From Burkholderiales bacterium (GTDB lineage Bacteria > Pseudomonadota > Gammaproteobacteria > Burkholderiales > Burkholderiaceae_E): a DNA stretch of 64,000 nucleotides. The stretch is from positions 62,001 through 126,000 of the forward strand of contig JAPLQF010000031.1 of the NCBI GenBank assembly GCA_026399875.1, read 5' to 3'. The translations under genes were made by a program, and so were the position numbers. The number at the start of each line of letters is the position of its first letter. The stretch's first letter is position 1. Below the pieces are notes generated by a model. It saw nothing but the letters and a program-made list of their open reading frames with translations, ran no database searches and was not told the origin of the DNA. Positions 25,202 to 35,344 of this stretch are shown piece after piece.

Positions 25202-25210
25202 GACGTCGGC

Positions 25211-25636
25211 CTAGCGGTGGAAGGCGCGGCGCGGCCGCTTGATGCCGAGCTCTTTTTCACGCTCGATGCGCCGATCCTTGATCTTTTCACGCTGACGGCG
25301 GGTCTTGTAGATCGCATCCCAGTCGGTCGGCGGCGGCGTGGGCCCCGACTCGAGCGACTGCTGGACCTCATTGAACTGCGACTGTGCCTCGGCCACACCG
25401 GACTCAACCGAATTCTTGAGGTCGCGGGCGGCGTCGGTGACCTGGGTCTGCAGATTGCGCAACTCGGTCAGTTCCATCTGGCGATTGATGTCCGACTTCA
25501 CATCGTCGACATAGCGGCGCAGTTTGCTCATCCAGAGACCCGCCTGGCGTGCGACCTTGGGCAAACGCTCGGGCCCCAGCACAACCAGTGCCACGACCGC
25601 CAGGACAGCCATCTCGGAGAGACCGATATCGAACAT
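25211..25636 (-). CDS. tatB: Sec-independent protein translocase subunit TatB
   Basis: Partner of TatC in the twin-arginine receptor complex. The 141-aa protein has one N-terminal membrane helix (LSEMAVLAVVALVVLGPERLP, where GPERLP is the TatB hinge), an amphipathic helix (KVARQAGLWMSKLRRYVDDVK) and a long charged cytoplasmic tail. The E at position 8 in the membrane helix is typical of TatB. ATG 25636 lies 138 bp downstream of the tatA stop, a wider gap than elsewhere in the operon. Confidence 0.94.
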   Translation of the reverse strand: MFDIGLSEMAVLAVVALVVLGPERLPKVARQAGLWMSKLRRYVDDVKSDINRQMELTELRNLQTQVTDAARDLKNSVESGVAEAQSQFNEVQQSLESGPTPPPTDWDAIYKTRRQREKIKDRRIEREKELGIKRPRRAFHR

Positions 25637-25774
25637 GCTCGGGTGTCAGGAAAAAGGCGAACGAGTCAAGCAAACCGCAACACAACAGACGGATAAAACA
25701 GAAAAGCGGCCCGAAGCCGCTTGGTCGACGGGTCTGGCCGTGGGCCGACCCGTCAGGGCCCTGCCCTCAGTGAA

Positions 25775-25981
25775 TCAGGACTTGGGACGGGCTTCGACGT
25801 CGATGGTCTTGGAAGCATTCGCGTCGGCAGTTGCCGAATCGGCGCCATCTTTCACGCCTTCCTTGAACCCTTTGACTGCGCCACCCAGGTCAGACCCGAT
25901 GTTGCGAAGCTTTTTGGTGCCGAAGACCAGCATGATGATGACCAGTACGATCAGCCAATGCCAGATACTCAGTGAACCCAT
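25775..25981 (-). CDS. tatA: Sec-independent protein translocase subunit TatA
   Basis: Pore-forming subunit that assembles at the TatBC complex during export. The 68-aa protein has the short membrane helix [17 protein letters not shown], the hinge [14 protein letters not shown] and an amphipathic helix with [10 protein letters not shown], then an acidic tail. ATG 25981 has AAGGAG seven bases upstream. It follows hinT by 15 bp, so the his operon runs directly into tat. Confidence 0.95.
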   Translation of the reverse strand: MGSLSIWHWLIVLVIIMLVFGTKKLRNIGSDLGGAVKGFKEGVKDGADSATADANASKTIDVEARPKS

Positions 25982-25996
25982 GGTGACACTCCTTGG

Positions 25997-26350
25997 TCAG
26001 GCGCCCTTGAGGCCCAGGTTGAGGGGGTCGGGACCGCCCAGAACATGCAGATGGAGATGATACACCTCCTGCCGACCGACCCTGCCGGTGTTGATGACCG
26101 TCCGAAAACCGTCGTCCAGACCCTGTTGACGGGCGAGTTCGCCGGCCATGCCGAGGATCTTGCCGAGCACCGCCTGATGGCCCATATCGGCATCGTAGAG
26201 ATTTTCGACGTGGACCTTGGGGATGATCAGGAAATGGACTGGCGTGGCCGGATTGATATCGTGAAACGCGAGGATGTCGTCGTCCTCGTAGACCTTGCGG
26301 CTGGGAATCTCGCCGCGGATGATGCGGCAGAAAATGCAATCGTGTTTCAC
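25997..26350 (-). CDS. hinT: HIT-family nucleotide-binding protein (HinT type)
   Basis: Purine nucleoside phosphoramidase of the histidine-triad family. The 117-aa protein begins KHDCIFCRIIRGEIPS, and the catalytic triad HLHLHVLGG is near the C-terminus with the preceding NTGRVGRQEVYH helix. The start is GTG at 26350, with GAGG seven bases upstream. It lies 12 bp after hisE and before tatA, a location typical of Burkholderiales his-tat blocks. There is no direct tie to histidine synthesis. Confidence 0.94.
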   Translation of the reverse strand: MKHDCIFCRIIRGEIPSRKVYEDDDILAFHDINPATPVHFLIIPKVHVENLYDADMGHQAVLGKILGMAGELARQQGLDDGFRTVINTGRVGRQEVYHLHLHVLGGPDPLNLGLKGA

Positions 26351-26362
26351 TCGGGTTCCTCG

Positions 26363-26695
26363 TCAATCGGGGCTGCGCCGCGCTTTTTCGTCGATGCCCG
26401 ACAGCCCCTCGCGCCGGGCCAGCTCGGCGAGCACATCCCCGGGCGACAGATTGTAATGGGCCAGCATGACCAGCGTGTGGAACCACAGGTCGGCGGTCTC
26501 GGCGATGATCTTGTGCCGATCGCCATCCTTGGCCGCCATGACGGTTTCGGTGGCTTCCTCGCCGATCTTCTTGAGGATGGCGTCTTCGCCCTTGTGCAGC
26601 AGCCGCGCAACGTAAGAGCGCTCAGGGTCGGTGCCGCGACGCGCTTCGATGGTGGCCGCCAGGCGCGCCAGCAGATCGTCAGGAATGGCTGTCAT
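26363..26695 (-). CDS. hisE: Phosphoribosyl-ATP diphosphatase
   Basis: Second step of histidine synthesis: PR-ATP to PR-AMP plus diphosphate. The 110-aa protein belongs to the MazG-like all-alpha fold, with [21 protein letters not shown], the metal-binding glutamates in [12 protein letters not shown] and the helix [13 protein letters not shown]. It is a separate gene, not fused to hisI. ATG 26695 lies inside hisI (17-base overlap); a longer frame to 26734 is rejected. Confidence 0.95.
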   Translation of the reverse strand: MTAIPDDLLARLAATIEARRGTDPERSYVARLLHKGEDAILKKIGEEATETVMAAKDGDRHKIIAETADLWFHTLVMLAHYNLSPGDVLAELARREGLSGIDEKARRSPD

Positions 26696-27098
26696 GACCG
26701 TCACCTTTCGGGGCATAGACCAGCGCGGGATCACGCACCACCGGATCGGTCACCACCCATTGCCCGCCTTCGAGACGGCTGTAGAAACACGAATGGCGCC
26801 CGGTATGACAGGCCACGCCGCCTGCCTGCGTGACCGTGAGCAAAATGGCATCGCCGTCGCAGTCGAGGCGGATCTCGCCGACCGCCTGGGTGTGACCCGA
26901 CTCCTCGCCTTTGCGCCACAGGCGCTGGCGCGATCGCGACCAGTAGGTGGCCTGACCGGTGAGCACAGTCTGCTCGAGCGCCTCACGATTCATCCAGGCG
27001 ACCATGAGGATGTCGCCGGTGCCGCTTTCCTGGGCGATCGCTGCGACCAGACCATTGGCATCGAAATGCACCGCATCCAGCCAGTCGGGGGGACTCAT
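26679..27098 (-). CDS. hisI: Phosphoribosyl-AMP cyclohydrolase
   Basis: Third step of histidine synthesis: opens the purine ring of PR-AMP, with zinc and magnesium. The 139-aa protein shows [14 protein letters not shown], the [19 protein letters not shown] segment, the metal-binding DCDGDA and the C-terminal [10 protein letters not shown] with zinc cysteines and histidines. ATG 27098 overlaps the hisF stop (ATGA). The last 17 bases overlap hisE. Confidence 0.96.
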   Translation of the reverse strand: MSPPDWLDAVHFDANGLVAAIAQESGTGDILMVAWMNREALEQTVLTGQATYWSRSRQRLWRKGEESGHTQAVGEIRLDCDGDAILLTVTQAGGVACHTGRHSCFYSRLEGGQWVVTDPVVRDPALVYAPKGDGHDSHS

Positions 27099-27856
27099 TG
27101 CAGCCGCACCGCGACGCCCTGGTCGGCCATGAACTGCTTGGCCTGCCCGACGGTGTACTCGCCGAAATGAAAGATGCTGGCCGCCAGCACCGCATCGGCG
27201 CGGCCCTGCACGACACCGTCTGCCAGATGCTGCAGATTGCCGACGCCGCCCGAGGCGATCACCGGAATGCCCACCGCATCGGCCACCGCGCGGGTCAGCG
27301 GCAGATCGAAGCCCTGGCGAGTGCCGTCGCGATCCATGCTGGTCAGCAGGATTTCACCCGCACCAAGCCGCTCGACCTCCACCGCCCATTCGAGCGCGTC
27401 GCGGCCGGTGTCATTGCGCCCGCCGTGGGTGAAGACATTCCAGCGCCCGGGCGCCACCTGCTTGGCGTCGATGGCGCAGACGATGCACTGGGCGCCGAAA
27501 TAGGACGAGGCTTGCGCGATCAGCGCCGGGTTTTGCAGGCCTGCGGTATTGATCGAGATCTTGTCGGCGCCGGCATTGAGCAGTCGACGAACGTCCTCGA
27601 CGCTGCGCACGCCTCCACCGACGGTGAGCGGTATGAAAACCTGCGCGGCGACCGCTTCGATGATGTGCAGGATGATGTCGCGCTGATCGCTCGAGGCGGT
27701 GATGTCGAGAAAGGTGAGTTCGTCGGCGCCCTCGCCGTCGTAGCGGCGGGCGATCTCGACCGGATCACCGGCATCGCGCAGCCCGACGAAATTGACGCCC
27801 TTGACCACCCGCCCGGCCGTGACATCGAGGCACGGGATGATGCGGCGAGTCAGCAT
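27095..27856 (-). CDS. hisF: Imidazole glycerol phosphate synthase, cyclase subunit
   Basis: A TIM barrel that uses ammonia from HisH to form imidazole glycerol phosphate and AICAR. The 253-aa protein starts [12 protein letters not shown] with the catalytic aspartate in CLDV, and shows [28 protein letters not shown] and the phosphate-binding IASGGVG. The start at 27856 overlaps the hisA stop by one base (TGATG). The frame remains open upstream into hisA, but that is antisense-free shadow and not the start. Confidence 0.96.
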   Translation of the reverse strand: MLTRRIIPCLDVTAGRVVKGVNFVGLRDAGDPVEIARRYDGEGADELTFLDITASSDQRDIILHIIEAVAAQVFIPLTVGGGVRSVEDVRRLLNAGADKISINTAGLQNPALIAQASSYFGAQCIVCAIDAKQVAPGRWNVFTHGGRNDTGRDALEWAVEVERLGAGEILLTSMDRDGTRQGFDLPLTRAVADAVGIPVIASGGVGNLQHLADGVVQGRADAVLAASIFHFGEYTVGQAKQFMADQGVAVRLQ

Positions 27857-28602
27857 CAGGTCGAGCCGCCGAGCTCGTCGGCACGGGCCTGCGCTGCGCT
27901 GAAGTCGAGTGTGCCGTCGTAGATGGCGCGCCCGACGATGGCGGCCTCGATGCCTTCGCCTTCGACCTCGCACAGGCGATCGATGTCTTCCAGGGCGGAC
28001 ACGCCGCCCGAAGCGATGACCGGGACGGTGAGACCGCGCGCCAGGCGCACGGTGGCCTCGATATTCACGCCGCCAAGCATGCCGTCGCGGCCGATGTCGG
28101 TGTAGATGATGGCCTCGACGCCATAGCCTTCGAACTTGCGGCCGAGGTCGAGCACATCGTGGCCGGTGAGCTTGCTCCAGCCGTCGGTCGCCACCTTGCC
28201 GTCGCGGGCATCGAGGCCGACGATGATCTGCCCCGGAAACGCACCGCAGGCATCGTGCAGCAGGCCGGGGTTCTTGACCGCAGCGGTACCGATGATGACG
28301 TAAGCGATCCCGGCATCGAGGTAGCGCTCGATGGTGTCGAGATCGCGGATGCCACCGCCGATCTGGATCGGCACCTCTGCACCAATCTCATTGAGGATGG
28401 CCTTGATGGCCGCCTCATTGCGCGGCTTGCCGGCGAAGGCGCCATTGAGGTCGACCAGATGCAGCCGCCTTGCACCGAGATCGACCCACTTGCGCGCCAT
28501 CGCGGCGGGGTCTTCGGAGAATACGGTCGCATCGTTCATGTCGCCCTGGCGAAGGCGAACGCAACGGCCATCCTTGAGGTCGATGGCGGGGATCAGCAGC
28601 AT
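27856..28602 (-). CDS. hisA: ProFAR isomerase
   Basis: Fourth step of histidine synthesis: Amadori isomerisation of ProFAR to PRFAR. The 248-aa (beta-alpha)8 barrel begins [17 protein letters not shown] with the catalytic D8, and has the second aspartate region [11 protein letters not shown] and phosphate loops GGGIRD and ASGGVS. ATG 28602 has no long overlap; hisH ends 69 bp upstream. Its stop overlaps the hisF start. Confidence 0.96.
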   Translation of the reverse strand: MLLIPAIDLKDGRCVRLRQGDMNDATVFSEDPAAMARKWVDLGARRLHLVDLNGAFAGKPRNEAAIKAILNEIGAEVPIQIGGGIRDLDTIERYLDAGIAYVIIGTAAVKNPGLLHDACGAFPGQIIVGLDARDGKVATDGWSKLTGHDVLDLGRKFEGYGVEAIIYTDIGRDGMLGGVNIEATVRLARGLTVPVIASGGVSALEDIDRLCEVEGEGIEAAIVGRAIYDGTLDFSAAQARADELGGST

Positions 28603-28671
28603 GGGGCAGGCATTGGACGCAGGCGGGATCGAGGGCCGACGCCGGACGCGTCGGAAGAGGGTGGGTGCCGG

Positions 28672-29310
28672 TCAGGGCTGCCAGGCAACGAAGTTGGCAT
28701 ACAGACGCAACCCGTTGGCGGCGCTTTTCTCAGGATGAAATTGCGTAGCGAAAATATTATCCCTCGCCACGGCGCAGGTAAAGCGCAGACCGTGCTCAGA
28801 ACTGCCGACGCTCAGGGCGCAATCGGCCGGCTGCGCGTAGTAACTGTGAACGAAATAGAAGTAGGACTCGTCCTCGACGCCGGCCCACAAGGGATGAGAC
28901 CGGTCCTGGTGAACGCGATTCCAGCCCATGTGCGGCACCTTCAGCCGACTGCCGTCGGGGGCGGTCATGGCACTGGCCGGAAAGCGGACCACCTCGCCGG
29001 GCAGCCAGCCCAGACCGGGCGTGTCACCCTCGTCGCTGCGGTCAAAGAGCATCTGCTCACCGACGCAAACGCCGAAGAGCGGTTTGTTGCGGGCCGCCTC
29101 GAGAAGCGCAGGCCGCAGGCCGGACTCATCGAGATGGCGCATGCAGTCGGGCATCGCGCCCTGGCCGGGCAGCACGACGCGATCGGCGCTGCGCAGATCG
29201 TCCGGATCGGACGAGATGATGACGCTGGCATCGGGGGCGACATGCTCGAGCGCCCGGGCGACCGATCGAAGATTGCCCATTCCGTAGTCGACCACCACGA
29301 TCGTCGTCAT
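28672..29310 (-). CDS. hisH: Imidazole glycerol phosphate synthase, glutamine amidotransferase subunit
   Basis: Class I glutaminase that supplies ammonia to HisF. The 212-aa protein has [13 protein letters not shown], the oxyanion region LPGQGA, the nucleophile cysteine in [10 protein letters not shown] (usually GICLGMQ) and the His-Glu pair in [10 protein letters not shown]. It lies 15 bp after hisB; 69 bp separate it from hisA, the widest gap inside the his run. Confidence 0.95.
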   Translation of the reverse strand: MTTIVVVDYGMGNLRSVARALEHVAPDASVIISSDPDDLRSADRVVLPGQGAMPDCMRHLDESGLRPALLEAARNKPLFGVCVGEQMLFDRSDEGDTPGLGWLPGEVVRFPASAMTAPDGSRLKVPHMGWNRVHQDRSHPLWAGVEDESYFYFVHSYYAQPADCALSVGSSEHGLRFTCAVARDNIFATQFHPEKSAANGLRLYANFVAWQP

Positions 29311-29325
29311 TGGTGCCTGCGCCGC

Positions 29326-29919
29326 TCAGCCCTGCAGCGTGCCCTTGGTGGACGGAATCTGGCCGGCCGCTCGCGGGTCGATTTCGAGTGCCATGCGCAG
29401 GGCTCGCGCAAAGGCCTTGAAGATGGTCTCGCACTGGTGATGGGCGTTATCGCCGCGAAGATTGTCGACATGGACGGTCATCTGCGCGTGATTGACGAAG
29501 CCCTGGAAGAACTCGTGCGCCAGGTCGACATCGAAACCGCCGATCATGGCGCGCTTGAAATCGACATTCCAGACCAGCCCCGGGCGACCCGAGAAATCGA
29601 CCACCACCCGCGACAGCGCCTCATCGAGCGGCACATAGGCATGGCCATAGCGGCGGATGCCCTGCTTGTTGCCAACCGCCTGGGCCATGGCCTGACCGAG
29701 CGTGATGCCGATGTCCTCGACGGTGTGATGGCCGTCGATATGCAGATCGCCATCGGCATGCACATCGAGGTCGATCAGACCGTGACGGGCGATCTGGTCG
29801 AGCATGTGATCGAGAAACGGGACGCCGGTGGCCAGTTGCTGGCGGCCGGTGCCATCGAGATCGATGCGCACCCGGATCCTGGTTTCGGCGGTATCGCGGC
29901 GGACTTCGGCGGATCGCAT
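29326..29919 (-). CDS. hisB: Imidazoleglycerol-phosphate dehydratase
   Basis: Manganese enzyme that dehydrates IGP to imidazole acetol phosphate. The 197-aa protein is the dehydratase alone, without the phosphatase domain of enterobacterial HisB, so histidinol-phosphate phosphatase must be encoded elsewhere. Metal ligands are visible in [28 protein letters not shown] and the C-terminal [13 protein letters not shown]. It lies 48 bp downstream of hisC. Confidence 0.95.
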   Translation of the reverse strand: MRSAEVRRDTAETRIRVRIDLDGTGRQQLATGVPFLDHMLDQIARHGLIDLDVHADGDLHIDGHHTVEDIGITLGQAMAQAVGNKQGIRRYGHAYVPLDEALSRVVVDFSGRPGLVWNVDFKRAMIGGFDVDLAHEFFQGFVNHAQMTVHVDNLRGDNAHHQCETIFKAFARALRMALEIDPRAAGQIPSTKGTLQG

Positions 29920-29967
29920 GGCGTGGGCTGAAAAAGGGACCGGGACGAAAGCGTGAAGAAGACGGTG

Positions 29968-31050
29968 CTAGCGCGAGGTCGACAGAGCCGAAGACAGCGC
30001 CGCAAGCAAGGTGGTGTTCTCGTCGGGCGAACCCACCGTGAACCGCAGGCAATTAGCCAGTAACGGATGCATTCTACCGACATCCTTGATCAGCACGCCC
30101 TGCGCCCGCATGGCGGCAGCGGTCGCCGGACCGTCGGCCACCCGCACCAGCACGAAGTTGGCCGCTGAATCGAAGGCCACCACACCCGGCATGGCGCGCA
30201 GCGCGGCCAGCAGATGGCCGCGGTCGGTGCGTACACGCGCCGCCTGATCGAGCAGCACATCGAGGTGCTCCAGCGCAAATTCGGTGGCCGCCTCGTCGAG
30301 CGAACTGATGTTGTAGGGCGGTCGCACCTTGTCGAACTCGTCGATCCAGTGGGGTGCTGCGGCCATGTAGCCAATGCGAACGCCGGCCAGTCCGAGCTTG
30401 CTGGCCGTGCGCATCACCACCAGATTGTCGTGGCGTGCGAGCTCGGACATCCAGCTGTCGGGGGCAAAGGGCTGATAGGCCTCGTCGAGCACCACCAGGC
30501 CGGGGGCGGCCGCGATGATCTGCTCGATGCCACCGCGGTCGAAAGCGTTGCCGGTGGGGTTGTTGGGATAGGCGATCCAGACGATCGCCGGCTGATGCTC
30601 GGCGATGGCAGCCAGCATCGCCGGCACATCGAGCGAGAAGTCGGATGCCAGCGGCACCGGCACGAAGCGGCTGCCGGCCAGGCGGGTCGAGACGTCGTAC
30701 ATCACGAAGCTGGGCACCGGCGCGACAATCGTCGCGCCCGGGCGGGCAGCGGCCACCGACATGATGGTGATGAGTTCGTCCGAACCGTTGCCAAGCAGCA
30801 GCCCGGCATCGGCGGGCACGCCGAACTTGTCGCGGATCATGGCCTTCAGGCGGCTGTAGGACGGCGCCGGATAGCGGTTGATGGCGATGGCCCCCAGCCG
30901 CTCGCCGAGCGCGCGCTGCAGTTCGGGCGGCAGACGATAGGGGTTTTCCATGGCGTCGAGCTTGAGCAGCCCCGAGGCAGCAGGCACGTGATAGCTCGAC
31001 ATGGCGAGCACCTCGGGCCGCACAAGGCCAGCCGGCGTGCGAAGGCTCAT
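29968..31050 (-). CDS. hisC: Histidinol-phosphate aminotransferase
   Basis: PLP enzyme (fold type I) converting imidazole acetol phosphate and glutamate to histidinol phosphate. The 360-aa protein has NPYRLPPEL near the start, LGNGSDELI, the YPNNPTGN substrate loop, [10 protein letters not shown] and the PLP lysine in [18 protein letters not shown] 31050 is inside the hisD stop (ATGA). Longer frames reaching 31335 are shadows of hisD. Confidence 0.95.
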   Translation of the reverse strand: MSLRTPAGLVRPEVLAMSSYHVPAASGLLKLDAMENPYRLPPELQRALGERLGAIAINRYPAPSYSRLKAMIRDKFGVPADAGLLLGNGSDELITIMSVAAARPGATIVAPVPSFVMYDVSTRLAGSRFVPVPLASDFSLDVPAMLAAIAEHQPAIVWIAYPNNPTGNAFDRGGIEQIIAAAPGLVVLDEAYQPFAPDSWMSELARHDNLVVMRTASKLGLAGVRIGYMAAAPHWIDEFDKVRPPYNISSLDEAATEFALEHLDVLLDQAARVRTDRGHLLAALRAMPGVVAFDSAANFVLVRVADGPATAAAMRAQGVLIKDVGRMHPLLANCLRFTVGSPDENTTLLAALSSALSTSR

Positions 31051-32375
31051 GACCGGGCCCCCGGCAGTCGCATCTCGGCACTGCGGGCATGCGCCTGCAG
31101 CCCCTCGCCATAGGCCAGTTCGGCGGCAATCGGGCCAAGCACCGCCGCACCGGCAGCCGAAACCTCGATCAGACTCGAGCGCTTCTGGAAATCGTAGACG
31201 CCCAGTGGCGACGAAAAGCGTGCGGTTCGCATGGTCGGCAGGACATGGTTGGGGCCGGCGCAATAATCGCCAAGCGACTCGGACGAATAGGGGCCGAGAA
31301 ACATTGCACCGGCATGGCGGATGCGATCGGCCCACTGGCCGGGGTCGCGGGTGGAGATCTCGAGATGCTCGGGCGCGATGCGATCGGTGATCTCGCAGGC
31401 CTGCTCGAGGCTGGTCACCTTGATCAGCGCACCGCGATCGGCGAGCGATGCGGCAATCACATCACGGCGCGGCATGGTGGGCAGCAGCCGCTCGATGGCT
31501 GACTGCACCGCATCGAGAAAGGCGGCGTCGGGGCACAGCAGGATCGACTGGGCGAGCTCGTCGTGCTCAGCCTGAGAAAAAAGGTCCATCGCGATCCAGT
31601 CGGGATCGGTATGGCCGTCGCAGATGATCAGGATTTCGCTCGGGCCGGCGATCATGTCGATGCCGACCGTCCCGAAGACCCGACGCTTGGCTTCGGCCAC
31701 ATAGGCATTGCCCGGCCCGACGATCTTGTCGACCGCCGGAATGGTGGCGGTGCCCCAGGCGAGTGCGGCAATTGCCTGCGCGCCGCCGATGGTAAAGACC
31801 CGGTCGACGCCGGCAATCGCGGCAGCGGCCAGCACCATCTGGTTGCGAACGCCGTCGGGTGTCGGGCAGACCATGATCAGCTCGGGCACACCGGCCACCT
31901 TGGCCGGCAGGGCATTCATGAGCACCGAGGAGGGATAGGCGGCCTTGCCACCGGGCACATAGAGGCCGACCCGGTCGATCGGGCCGATTTTCTGGCCAAG
32001 GCGCGTACCGTCGGCCTCGACATAGGACCAGGACTCGGCGCGCTGATGCTCGTGATAGGACCTTACCCGGGCGGCCGCGGACTCAAGCGCGGCACGCGGG
32101 GCCGCCGGCAGGGCGGCGAGTGCTGCATCGAGCTCGGCACGGGGCAACTCGAGCGCGGCGGCATCAGAAAGGCTCAGGCGATCGAAGCGACTCGTGAAAT
32201 CAAGGAGCGCTGCGTCGCCGCGCACCCGGACATCGCGAACGATCTGGGCCACCGTCTGCTCGATGGCGGCATCCTGCGAGGCCTCCCAGGCCAGCAGCGT
32301 GGCGAGCCGCGCATCGAAATCGGGCTGCGCGGTGTCGAGCCGGCTGATGATCGGGCGCGACGGCGGCGTATTCAT
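31047..32375 (-). CDS. hisD: Histidinol dehydrogenase
   Basis: Zinc enzyme that oxidises L-histidinol to histidine in two NAD-dependent steps. The 442-aa protein has [20 protein letters not shown], the [13 protein letters not shown] region, VAGPSEIL-type [23 protein letters not shown] with zinc ligands and the C-terminal [20 protein letters not shown]. Length is normal. The start at 32375 overlaps the hisG stop and its stop overlaps hisC. Confidence 0.96.
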   Translation of the reverse strand: MNTPPSRPIISRLDTAQPDFDARLATLLAWEASQDAAIEQTVAQIVRDVRVRGDAALLDFTSRFDRLSLSDAAALELPRAELDAALAALPAAPRAALESAAARVRSYHEHQRAESWSYVEADGTRLGQKIGPIDRVGLYVPGGKAAYPSSVLMNALPAKVAGVPELIMVCPTPDGVRNQMVLAAAAIAGVDRVFTIGGAQAIAALAWGTATIPAVDKIVGPGNAYVAEAKRRVFGTVGIDMIAGPSEILIICDGHTDPDWIAMDLFSQAEHDELAQSILLCPDAAFLDAVQSAIERLLPTMPRRDVIAASLADRGALIKVTSLEQACEITDRIAPEHLEISTRDPGQWADRIRHAGAMFLGPYSSESLGDYCAGPNHVLPTMRTARFSSPLGVYDFQKRSSLIEVSAAGAAVLGPIAAELAYGEGLQAHARSAEMRLPGARS

Positions 32376-33058
32376 GACGACGATCCGGCCTTGCGATTGG
32401 CACTGGCGGCAGGCGCACCGGAGGGCCCGACCGCACGCTCGAGCGCGGCCAGCAGGGGTGCAAGCGCCTCCCGCCTTGTCTTGAACGCAGCCTGATTGAC
32501 CACCAGGCGGGCCGAGATCGGCATGATGTCCTCGACCTCGACCAGATCATTGGCCTTGAGCGTGCTGCCGGTCGAGACCACGTCGACGATCGCGTCGGCC
32601 AGGCCCACCAGCGGCGCGAGTTCCATCGATCCATAGAGCTTGATCGGGTCGACATGTACGCCCTTGGCCGCAAAGTGCTCGCGCGCGACCAGGGTGTATT
32701 TGGTCGCCACGCGCAGTCGGGCGCCGCTGCGAACCGAGGCGGTGTAATCGAATCCGCGACGCACCGCCACGCACAGCCGACAGCGACCGATGCGCAGATC
32801 GATCGGCTGATAGAGCCCTTCGCCGCCGTGCTCGAGCAGCACGTCCTTGCCGGCCACACCGATATCGGCTGCGCCGTACTGGACATAGGTCGGCACGTCG
32901 CTTGCTCGCACGATGATCAGGCGCAGCCCCGGGTCGGCGGTCGGCAGAATCAGTTTGCGCGAATCGAGCACCGCCGGATCGACGGCGATACCGGCCTGAG
33001 CCAGCAGCGGCAGGGTCTCATCGAGGATGCGGCCCTTGGAGAGCGCCAGCGTGATCAT
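32372..33058 (-). CDS. hisG: ATP phosphoribosyltransferase, short catalytic form
   Basis: First and committed step of histidine synthesis: ATP plus PRPP to PR-ATP. The 228-aa protein starts [19 protein letters not shown] and contains [24 protein letters not shown] and the PRPP loop [16 protein letters not shown]. It lacks the C-terminal regulatory domain, so it is the HisG-S form, which needs the HisRS-like subunit HisZ. No hisZ is in this window. Start 33058 overlaps the murA stop (ATGA). Confidence 0.95.
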   Translation of the reverse strand: MITLALSKGRILDETLPLLAQAGIAVDPAVLDSRKLILPTADPGLRLIIVRASDVPTYVQYGAADIGVAGKDVLLEHGGEGLYQPIDLRIGRCRLCVAVRRGFDYTASVRSGARLRVATKYTLVAREHFAAKGVHVDPIKLYGSMELAPLVGLADAIVDVVSTGSTLKANDLVEVEDIMPISARLVVNQAAFKTRREALAPLLAALERAVGPSGAPAASANRKAGSSS

Positions 33059-34320
33059 GCGTCGACCACCGTGCGCACCCGCTCGATCTGGGCGCCTGCC
33101 GCGGCGAGCTTGCGCTCCATGCGGTCGTAGCCCCGATCGAGGTGATAGATGCGATCGACCAGCGTGTCGCCCTCGGCGACCAGCCCGGCGATCACCAGCC
33201 CGGCCGAGGCGCGCAGATCGGTGGCCATGACGATCGCGCCCGACAGCCCGGGGGCGCCGCGAACGACTGCGGTATTGCCCTGGATGCTGATGTCGGCACC
33301 GAGCCGGACCATCTCCTGGACATGCATGAAGCGGTTTTCGAAGATGGTTTCGGTGATCACCGCGGTGCCCTGGGCGACGCAGTTGACCGCCATGATCTGG
33401 GCCTGCATGTCGGTGGCAAAACCCGGATAGGGCGCGGTGCGGATGTCGACCGAACGCGGCCGCCCGGACATGGTGGCCTGCAGCCAGTCGGTACCCGACT
33501 CGATCACCAGACCGGTCTCGCGCAATTTGTCGAGGGTGGCATCGAGCGCGGCGGTGTCGCAACCGGTCAGGCGCAGACTGCCGCCGGCGGCAGCCACCGC
33601 GCACAGGAAGGTGCCGGTCTCGATGCGGTCGGGCATGACGCGATAGGCACCCGAATGCAGGGCCTGGACACCCTCGATGACGATGCGATCGGTGCCGGCA
33701 CCGCGGATGCGGGCACCCAGCGCGGTGAGCGCGGCCGCCAGGTCGACCACCTCGGGCTCGCGCGCGGCATTCTCGATGATGGTCTCGCCGTCGGCCAGCG
33801 TGGCCGCCATCATGAGATTTTCGGTACCGGTGACCGTCACCATGTCGGTCACGATGCGGGCGCCGCGCAGGCGCTTTGCTCGCGCCACGACATAGCCGTG
33901 TTCGATCTCGATCCGGGCGCCAAGCGCCTGCAGACCCTTGATGTGCTGATCGACCGGACGCTGACCGATCGCACAGCCGCCGGGCAGCGACACGCGGGCC
34001 TCGCCGAAGCGGGCAAGAAGCGGTCCGAGCACCAGGATTGACGCGCGCATCGTCTTGACCAGATCGTAGGCGGCTTCGAGATGGGTGATCTGCGAGGCAT
34101 CGAGCGCGACCTTGCTGCCGTCTCGGTCAGACTTCACGCCCATGCGCTCGAGCAGACGCAATGTCGTTCCGACATCCTGCAGATTGGGCACGTTGTCGAG
34201 TTCGAGCGTGCCGGGCACCAGAATGGCCGCGCACAGGATCGGCAGCGCGGCATTCTTGGCGCCGGAAATCGGCACCTCGCCCTTGAGCGAATGCCCGCCG
34301 TGAATCAGCAGTTTGTCCAT
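33055..34320 (-). CDS. murA: UDP-N-acetylglucosamine 1-carboxyvinyltransferase
   Basis: Transfers enolpyruvate from PEP to UDP-GlcNAc, the first committed step of peptidoglycan synthesis. The 421-aa protein begins [29 protein letters not shown]. The active-site cysteine is C116 in [13 protein letters not shown], so a fosfomycin-sensitive type is expected. ATG 34320 is seven bases after the ibaG stop, and its own stop overlaps hisG. The longer frame to 34476 is a shadow of ibaG. Confidence 0.96.
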   Translation of the reverse strand: MDKLLIHGGHSLKGEVPISGAKNAALPILCAAILVPGTLELDNVPNLQDVGTTLRLLERMGVKSDRDGSKVALDASQITHLEAAYDLVKTMRASILVLGPLLARFGEARVSLPGGCAIGQRPVDQHIKGLQALGARIEIEHGYVVARAKRLRGARIVTDMVTVTGTENLMMAATLADGETIIENAAREPEVVDLAAALTALGARIRGAGTDRIVIEGVQALHSGAYRVMPDRIETGTFLCAVAAAGGSLRLTGCDTAALDATLDKLRETGLVIESGTDWLQATMSGRPRSVDIRTAPYPGFATDMQAQIMAVNCVAQGTAVITETIFENRFMHVQEMVRLGADISIQGNTAVVRGAPGLSGAIVMATDLRASAGLVIAGLVAEGDTLVDRIYHLDRGYDRMERKLAAAGAQIERVRTVVDA

Positions 34321-34327
34321 GGCGCGT

Positions 34328-34573
34328 TTATTTCTGCCCGCGGGCGGCCCACTCTTCAGGCGTGAGCGTGGACATCGAGAGCGCGTGGATTTCCTGGCGC
34401 ATCCGGTCGCCGAGCACCGCATAGACCAGCTGATGGCGCTGGATCGGACGCTTGCCTTCGAACGCACGCGACACAATGACAGCCTCGAAATGATGGCCGT
34501 CGCCGTCGACGGTCAGATGCTCGCAGGCCATGCCGTCGCTGATGTACTGGTGGATGTTTTCAGGTGTGGTCAT
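34328..34573 (-). CDS. ibaG: BolA-family protein, IbaG type
   Basis: An 81-aa BolA-like protein that, with monothiol glutaredoxins, handles [2Fe-2S] clusters. It shows the [24 protein letters not shown] core with the conserved histidines, and [24 protein letters not shown]-terminal position beside murA is the same as yrbA-murA in E. coli, which supports IbaG over BolA. The glutaredoxin partner is encoded at 5.2 kb. ATG 34573; 15 bp after the ABC permease. Confidence 0.93.
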   Translation of the reverse strand: MTTPENIHQYISDGMACEHLTVDGDGHHFEAVIVSRAFEGKRPIQRHQLVYAVLGDRMRQEIHALSMSTLTPEEWAARGQK

Positions 34574-34588
34574 GAAGCGCAGTGCCTT

Positions 34589-35344
34589 TCAATGGCGGAT
34601 CCGGAAGCCGGTTCTCAGCAGTTGCATCGCCACGCCGGACACCACCGCCAGGGTCACCAGCGCCACCGCCAGACTGGTGGTGGGCGGCACATCGGACTGG
34701 CCGAAAAAGCCGTAGCGAAAGCCGTCGACCATATAGAAGAACGGATTGAAGTGCGAGACGACCAGCCAGAACGGCGGCAAAGTCTTGATGGAATAAAAAA
34801 CGCCGGCAAGAAACGTGGCCGGCATGATCAGGAAGCTTTGAAATGCGGCGATCTGGTCGAACTTTTCGGCGCAGATGCCGGCAATCAGGCCCATTGTACC
34901 GAGAATCGCGCAGCCGAGGATCGCGAAGACCAGCGCCCAGCCGGGCGCCACGAAGCTCGGTGGTGCAAACCAGACGGTGGCCAGGAAAACGCCCAGCCCG
35001 ACCAGCAGGCCTCGCGCCACCGAGGCCAGCACATAGGCGGCGAAGAGTTCGAAATAGGACAGCGGCGGCAGCAGGATAAAGACCACATTGCCGGTGACCT
35101 TCGACTGGATCAGCGATGACGAGGGGTTGGCAAACGCGTTCTGGAGCATCGACATCATCACCAGCCCCGGAATCAGGAAGGCGCCGTAGCTCACCCCCGG
35201 AAAGACCGGGACATGCTCGGCCAGGGCCTGCGAGAACACCAGCAGATAGAGGATCGCGGTGAGGATGGGCGCGCCGACGGTCTGCACCGCGACTTTCCAG
35301 AACCGCAGGATTTCCTTGTGCAGCAGGGTGAGGAAACCGGTCAC
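34589..35344 (-). CDS. ABC-2 type transporter permease (YadH-like)
   Basis: A 251-aa integral membrane protein with about six helices and the ABC-2 signature in its C-terminal half (QSFLIMPATFLAGVFYSIKTLPPF, then NPFFYMVDGFRYGFFG). It begins MTGFLTLLHKEILRFWKVA. The start is GTG at 35344, within the stop of the ATPase gene (GTGA overlap). With that ATPase it forms a YadGH-type exporter. The substrate is unknown; the conserved position between mlaB and ibaG-murA suggests an envelope role. Confidence 0.92.
   Translation of the reverse strand: MTGFLTLLHKEILRFWKVAVQTVGAPILTAILYLLVFSQALAEHVPVFPGVSYGAFLIPGLVMMSMLQNAFANPSSSLIQSKVTGNVVFILLPPLSYFELFAAYVLASVARGLLVGLGVFLATVWFAPPSFVAPGWALVFAILGCAILGTMGLIAGICAEKFDQIAAFQSFLIMPATFLAGVFYSIKTLPPFWLVVSHFNPFFYMVDGFRYGFFGQSDVPPTTSLAVALVTLAVVSGVAMQLLRTGFRIRH

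Noticed and set aside
28159-29931. A 590-aa plus-strand open frame opposite hisA, hisH and hisB
   Set aside because: Antisense to three enzymes with intact motifs; composition is that of a shadow frame.
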